DNA of 64,000 nt. It comes from Pelecanus crispus (taxonomy: Eukaryota > Chordata > Aves > Pelecaniformes > Pelecanidae). The position numbers were made by a program, and so were the translations under genes. Numbering within the stretch: position 1 is the first letter of the stretch; every line of letters begins with the position of its first letter. Of the stretch, positions 57,901-64,000 are shown in pieces. Below the pieces are notes generated by a model. The model saw nothing but the letters and a program-made list of their open reading frames with translations. It did no database searches and was not told the DNA's origin. The stretch lies in NCBI RefSeq assembly GCF_030463565.1, contig NC_134648.1:46438346-46502345 (forward strand), given 5' to 3'.

Positions 57901-60900
57901 CATGGAAATGAACAGGAGACACAAATTTATTTTATTTAGTTCTCTTTAAGTGGGAAAACCCTAGCTCTTCCTATTGGTTTTCCTATTTTCTGTTTACAGG
58001 TGGCTTATGGAAGGTTATTCTCATGGTCTTAGCATCCGTTAAAATGTAGCTAAATCCAGACCATGATGCTTTTTATTATGAGTTTGATACTGCATTAGTA
58101 ATTCAGGAAGCACACATTACTGACTATGCTCAATAAGGGTAATCATGGCAAAGGCTATGGCACTTCCTGTCACTTGCTGAAGGGAGCCGCTCAGTCTTCA
58201 GGGGTGGACACTACCACTTCTGAATACATGATTTTTTTTTTTTTTCCCTAGAACAGTTAACTCATTACTTTAGATTTTTTTTAAAAAAGTATGTTTTCTT
58301 TTCATAACATTGTAAGAAACTGCCTAGGGAGAGATGTTGGATAGATGGGTTACATGTGTGGACTTCTGAAATCTATCTGTTTATTTCTTCAAATTTACCA
58401 GTGCAAACAACTAATTAAAAACAATCCAGTTGTACAGTTTGTTACATTTTATCAACAATCACTTTCCAGTTCCTTATGATCATTAGGCCCACATCATTTA
58501 TGCTTGTCTTAAAAATGCTACAGGCTTTATGGGGCAAGAACTAACAAAATGGGAGACTAATCCTCATTAGGTCAGTAAGCTACTGTTATAATATGAGAAC
58601 AAATTGTTTTTAATCAGATAGATTGTAGTTTCCCAGAGTTTCAAGCTTTCTCAAAGGAGTACAGGGTAATTAGCTATGTTTGTGTATAAGTAATTTATAT
58701 AAATTCACCATGTTAAAATAATGTTTTAAAATATTTCACACATCTAGATTGACTTAGTTTTGTCATTTATCAGGGTCTTTTCTGCACTGGTGATAGAGAC
58801 TTTTCCTGTCAAAACAGAGAGGAAGATAATTTATTTTAATAGCAAGTAACTATCAAATGAGGAATCGAAGAAATATCAGATGAAAATATTTAAGTAAGAT
58901 AAATTTAAACGTAATTATTAAAAAAAAAGCCCAAACAACAAAAAAAAATTAATTTTCTGTATGTCAGGACTTACAATGAGTCTTTTCAGCTACAAAAGAT
59001 ACCACAGACATACCAAAATGACTGAAACTGTTAAAATGGTTTCTGATGAATTATCAAGGTGCTCGGGTACCGAAATAGTTTTCGACACCTGCAAGAGGAA
59101 GGCTATGGCTAATAAAGCTGTTTTTTAAAGGCATAGTAGAAGTTTCTATCACAAGGTTAAAATATCAGTGCAGGAAACAGCTTCCTCAAGAATGGACAGA
59201 ATATTCAAGAACATATTCCCACAAGAATCAAGAGTTGCCACAGTTCTCAACACTTTAATTTCCCAAAGTTAGATCACACCTCTTTGGCCTTGTTTTTGTT
59301 AATGCAAACACACAGCCCATAGTACATACATAGACGGTACACATCATTTTATTAAAATAACACAATAGCATTGTGCCTGCAATTCTCCCATGGGGAGTGG
59401 ACAAAGGAGAAAACACCACACCCAACAAAGGAAAGCAATCGCATAACATGTACAGGTGTCTAAAATGAAAGTAAGATAATACCTGCTCATATAATTCTGT
59501 TGGTTTTGACAGAACAGGAAAATTAATATGTAAAATTGTAATTTCCATATTATGCAATAGTTTAAAAATGTGAGTTGATCCATTCTGGTTGAATGGAAGC
59601 CTTCGTGAAAATTTGTCTTTGATTCCATTAATTGGGTAATAAATTGCATGGGGAAAGAATTACAGTTGGCTAAGATGGACTGTAATAACTAATAGTTCAT
59701 GGTAATCACCATGTTTGAAAATATGCATGTTGCAAAGAAGAGGAAGGTTGTTTGGTATAGCTTGAGAAGATAGTGCTGAATCTGTTCCTCTTAGTCTGAG
59801 CTGTTACTACATTCCTCTATTTTAATTCCTTGCTCTCATGGTGATGAAAAAATATGTAATATGAATTGTTATTTTCTTAAGCTGTCTTTTCTGTCAAAGG
59901 TAGATAAATTACTAAGGCTTTGGTTAAAAGCAAAACACCAACATATACAATATTCTGCAAGGCCATAGTTTTTTATTGCTTTATAGTTTAAATTTTTGTG
60001 GTAGTATATACATTTATCACTTTGTGTTGGCCTGGAGACTCCTCCTTTTTTCCTTTTAGTTTTCTAATATGCAAGGAAAAAATGTTTACAGCTCAGAATA
60101 TGCTTCTTACGTGGTATTAAAGTTCAATGCAAAAAATTGTAGGCATTAAAAAAAAATATTTTTAGATAGCTTGGTGGACAATAGACTCAATGGAATAAAA
60201 ATTCTACTGTGTGGAAGGTTCTTACATTAAAAGAGCAAATGGACATTTGCAGTGCCAGGAAAGATTTTTTTTCACGACGTGACAGACTGTTTCTAACACG
60301 TATTCAACTGATAGCTTTAATGCATTTTTGCATCAACTTGTGCCTCTGAAATATTTTCCCCAGAAATATTTAATATTTCCGTAGCAGTTTTGAAGAACTG
60401 TATCCTAAAATGAAATGTAGTTTAGATGTGATACTTCTGTTTGTTATTGTTATCTTTAAAACTTGGTTCCTCAAGCCAGTGTATGGCACAAAGGGTAAAG
60501 TACGTGTGTGCCGAGTTACGTACATGTATGCTAACCAGGTGCTTCAAAAGCACACTGTCCTTAAAACTACCATCTGTTTTGAGAGTTGTTGCTGTTGCTT
60601 TATTTTTGCTTTTTTTTGTATGGATATATTGTAATCAGAAGGGGACTTGTTGAACTGTTCCTTTGACTAGAAATTATAGTATGTCTGGGAACTAAGAACA
60701 ACTTCAAATTTTGTAGTAGCTTTTCTGCTAGTGGAGCAATTATAATTTTCTTCTGTGGAGAAAATGATTAACTGAAAATTGCACTCAGCTTTTAAACTTC
60801 TCTACTATAAGCAGTTCCGTGGAGAAATTATTTATAGTAAAGAGTTAAGCATGTGTGTAAGCGTTTGCAAAAGATGAGCCTAAGATCATTTGTCTCTGAA

Positions 60901-61971
60901 TGTACTTCTTGCTTTCAAACTAATTTGTTTAATGAAGACCCAAACTTTAATTTATGCATATATATTGTTTTGATGTTGTTTTGTTCTGTAAGGTAGTATG
61001 AATAATATATTTTTTTTAGCATTCTTGTTTGGTAGTTCTCTTGCTTATACAACAGGCACCAACTGAACATGAGGAAATAAAAACTAAATCTCAAGTCCTG
61101 CCAAGTTTTCACCAAGCAAGCCTGGTAACATTCTGCATTATCTAGGAATGTTAAAATATAATAAATTAATAGTGCTTCTATTTGCTTGCAGAGTTGTTAA
61201 GATAGGTAGTTCATATTTTAAACTGATAAAACTGGGAAGGAAATGAAATAGTCCTTGAAAACATTTTGGTACTTCATAAATCACAAGTATACCTTTATTT
61301 TTCTCTCTTTCTCTTTTGTGTCTCTTGTTCATTCCTTTTCTTATGGGGTTTGATACTCCCAACTGCTGGATATAAAGAATTTTGCTTTTATTAAGTAGCA
61401 TGCCGATTAGCGTGATGGAATCGTAAACAATTCATCTATATTCATATATATATATTAGTACCCATCATTCTATGCCTATCAGTCAAACTGTTTTTAAAAC
61501 ATATCTATTTAAACTTAGATATGTCTGGGGTACTGCTTAATGTTTAGAGGCATTAATGATTTATTTGCTTTAAAGGATCATAGATCTCTTGATACCAATT
61601 TCTGATGTATGTTTCTTCTTACATTTTGCAATTTCTTCTTACAAGTGCAATTTGTAGAAGAAACAGACCAGATCTTTGATAAGAAATCTTTATAAATATT
61701 ATTATTTACTGTTATTCATTGTAGGTCCTTTGCCTATTACTGTATTTATTTTTGGAAATCTAGTTAGCTGTTGAGGTAATATTTGGCTTAAGAAAAAATT
61801 TGATACAATGTTCTAGGTGCTTCATAAAATGCATGAATGATGAAAGAATAATCGCATATAATAAATATTGTACTGAATTATGTGTCAGGGAGCACAAAAG
61901 TGTTTAAAAAAAACCAAACTGTACATTTACCTCTTACATTGATCCCCCCCTCCCCCCGCCCTTTCCCCCAG
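54942..61971 (+). other. TTC6: TTC6 intron, about 7 kb
   Basis: AT-rich, with poly-T runs near 57855 and 58232. No further exon with matching splice sites and phase was recognised, but a short one could be missed. Confidence 0.5.
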
Positions 61972-62064
61972 AAGTCACCAGTAGTTCAGAAAGAACCTCA
62001 AGCAACGGAAAATGAATCTTGGCCTAAAGATGAGCTGTTAACATGTAATAAGCAGGTGAAGCAG
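61972..62064 (+). CDS. TTC6: TTC6 internal exon
   Basis: A 93-nt, 31-codon exon between a strong acceptor (C-rich tract, CCCCCAG ending at 61971) and a consensus donor CAG/GTAAGC at 62065. In phase 0 it encodes KSPVVQKEPQATENESW, then PKDELLTCNKQVKQ, hydrophilic like the preceding exon. Both ends in phase 0 fit the chosen donor at 54941. Confidence 0.65.
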
Positions 62065-63081
62065 GTAAGCAGGTTTAGTACTATTGTGAGATAGTACTAG
62101 TTTTCCCATGCTTATGGATTAGATGCTTTAGAGCATACAGAGGTCTGCAAGCTGTTTCCTTACCACCTGCCCTTTAAAAGAAGATTTCTATAAAACAGGT
62201 CTTCGTACTGGTCTTGCAGCTTAAGGTTAGAGGAAAAAACAAATTAAGGTTCATTCGGTCAAATGTTGGGTTAGGCGTTTCTTTATGAGATTGGAAAGAA
62301 GATTACAAATGAAACAATGTATAAATAGAATCCTAATCTACATTTAACAAGTGGTTACCTTCCTGGAAAATGGCATAATGCTCTATATCCTTTTGGTTCT
62401 GCAATATTTCACACATGACAAAAACTGTCATTAGGATATTAACTCTATAAAGCTTAGATTTTTAGTGGAGAACACACGTCAAGGTTATAGAGACAGTCCC
62501 ACAGAGGACAAATTTGTTGCTAATACCAAATAATGTCTTTTCTCATATGTTGTCAGTTTCTAGCATTCTGGTATTTCAAGGCTATAACCAGATACTAAAA
62601 TAAAACCCTAACCTGGTTCCTTCGGCAGCTTGATGTAAATGATTACTTTACCTTAAAGTTGTTATATATGCTAATTGTAAAACAGAATAACACCGTTTAT
62701 TATGTTTACAATGGTATAATGAGAAGGACAACCAAGAATGGGATACGTTTCCACTAGGCAGTGTTACGTGCAGAGATACCACATAGTCTTGGCCTAAACT
62801 TAAATATATGAGATGAACACAAGATTGGGTAAGCTACATGGGAAGACAGATACAGATGTTGAAAAGGAGATAAAGGGACCAAAATCAAAAGAGGATGAGA
62901 CACACACATGTGGGATGCTTGTTGATGGCCCGGTATTTGCAAGTATGTTGTTTCAAGGTCTAGTTGCCATAAGGCAGAGGTCTAGTCAAAATGAGAAACC
63001 TGAATGTCTAAGGGCCTTGCTTCAGCTGCTTCTTCAGCTCCTCCCACTGACTGTAGTTTGGCTCTGATTGTGTCTCTCCAG

Positions 63082-63108
63082 GCTGCAGCGAGAAAGGGAT
63101 ATCGAGAG
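63082..63108 (+). CDS. TTC6: possible 27-nt micro-exon of TTC6
   Basis: A pyrimidine-rich acceptor GTGTCTCTCCAG ends at 63081 and a donor GAG/GTAGGC starts at 63109. The nine codons between read AAARKGYRE, in phase 0 with the preceding exon. The exon is so short that it could be chance. Confidence 0.3.
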
Positions 63109-64000
63109 GTAGGCACGCGCCTAGAATTCCAGAGCGTTAGCAACCAACTTTCCTGATCAATTTTAGGATAGCCAAGAACCAAAGATGCACACAGCTTACC
63201 CTGAAGAGCTGAGGCACAGGCGAGCTCTGGGAGCGAGTCACAGGGGGATGACAGAAACTCCCCATCAGTTCTGGCACTGCATTCTGCAATGGTGCTACAG
63301 TGGACATGAAGTAGAGCCCTAAGTGACCTGGTGATGCTGGCCTGAGCAGTTCCAGTTGGCAGGCATTCTTCTATAGCTAAGGATTCATATTTCCTAGCAA
63401 CCTTTGTGGTAGCAAAATTATTTCTGTTAGATGGGTTAGAGTTCTTCTGTTGAAGAAAATGGATGAAAATGAAATTATATTACTTCTTAAAAATTCTGCT
63501 AAATTAGAAAAAATACTGTGTTTTGAAATTTTCCTTACAATATTTGTCTGTCTATAGGTCAGAAATCTTTCTAATCCTTCAGTAACTGAAATCTTATGTG
63601 CCATTTGTACTTGGCTATAATGTTTTATATAATTAATAAGGATGTTTGCAGGTAGTTTTGAGAGTATACTCTGCAACATCAGTTATCGATTGGTTACTAA
63701 ACTAAATATGCTAAATGATGTGTAAATAAACAGTGCAATTACACTGATGGTAATTTTTATAATATTCAAGAATATAGTAAGATTATTTATTACTTCTAAA
63801 TTATATGCTATTTGCCAACACAACAGTTTCCCAGTTATTTAAAGAGTACTGGGGTACTGCGATGATGTTTTTTAGACAGTATTATTTTGGGCAGCATGCC
63901 ACTTCTGTAATGCACTGCTGGTATTGTTGCAACACCAACCATCAGTGTGTGTTCAGTGATCTTACAACACAAAGTAGTTTGCAAGATTGGCACCTGAAAA
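63109..64000 (+). other. TTC6: TTC6 intron to the window edge
   Basis: AT-rich DNA with no supported exon; the TPR-coding part must lie beyond 64 kb. Confidence 0.45.

Noticed and set aside
63172-63320. Possible TTC6 exon after TTTTAG at 63165
   Set aside because: The frame reads open for about 50 codons, but the acceptor is weak, no good donor follows and the peptide has no family resemblance that I can recognise.
1-64000. tRNA, rRNA, CRISPR, operon or prophage-like structures
   Set aside because: None seen; composition, introns and CR1 elements show a vertebrate nuclear locus.

Overview
This window looks like a vertebrate nuclear locus, most likely avian (at least sauropsid): MIPOL1 (3' end, + strand), FOXA1 (complete, - strand), TTC6 (5' part, + strand). 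The evidence for a sauropsid is CR1 LINE sequence, including a young copy with an intact reverse-transcriptase C-terminal reading frame at about 52.4-53.0 kb. Small introns and many short CpG islands fit a bird. I cannot name the species. There are no prokaryotic features (operons, ribosome binding sites, CRISPR, IS elements), and nearly all short reading frames in the window are chance frames in non-coding DNA.

Layout. Positions 1-5951 are the last intron of MIPOL1. The last coding exon, at 5952-6018, encodes the coiled-coil C-terminus. From 6 to 22 kb is AT-rich intergenic DNA with a badly decayed CR1/L3-like LINE (about 7.95-9.3 kb), small perfect inverted repeats and isolated exact transcription-factor motifs. 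From 22.4 to 45 kb there is a dense series of CpG islands alternating with AT-rich blocks, centred on FOXA1. FOXA1 has two coding exons, 39942-39871 and 37423-36161 on the minus strand, giving a 444-residue forkhead pioneer factor, with a 2.45-kb intron and a 3'UTR of about 1.35 kb. A (TTTTA)n array of about 260 bp closes the CpG-rich block at 45 kb. From 45.3 to 52.3 kb is AT-rich intergenic DNA. The young CR1 ends against a CpG island (53.02-53.47 kb) that is the likely TTC6 promoter. TTC6 exons follow at about 53.8, 54.1-54.9 and 62.0 kb, with a possible 27-nt micro-exon at 63.08 kb, and the gene runs off the right edge.

How the parts relate. FOXA1 opens chromatin for nuclear receptors and other factors in endoderm, floor plate and gland tissue. 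Its flanks carry motifs fitting that biology: forkhead sites in its own promoter and intron, GLI-like sites, and an HNF1-like site. These are motif-level observations only. MIPOL1 and TTC6 are probably retained beside FOXA1 because the regulatory landscape spans them. I found no convincing previously undescribed system. The best leads are the TTC6 5' exon structure, the orphan CpG island at 22.4-23.3 kb, the CR1/TTC6 promoter junction, and several exact composite motifs and nested hairpins in the intergenic DNA.
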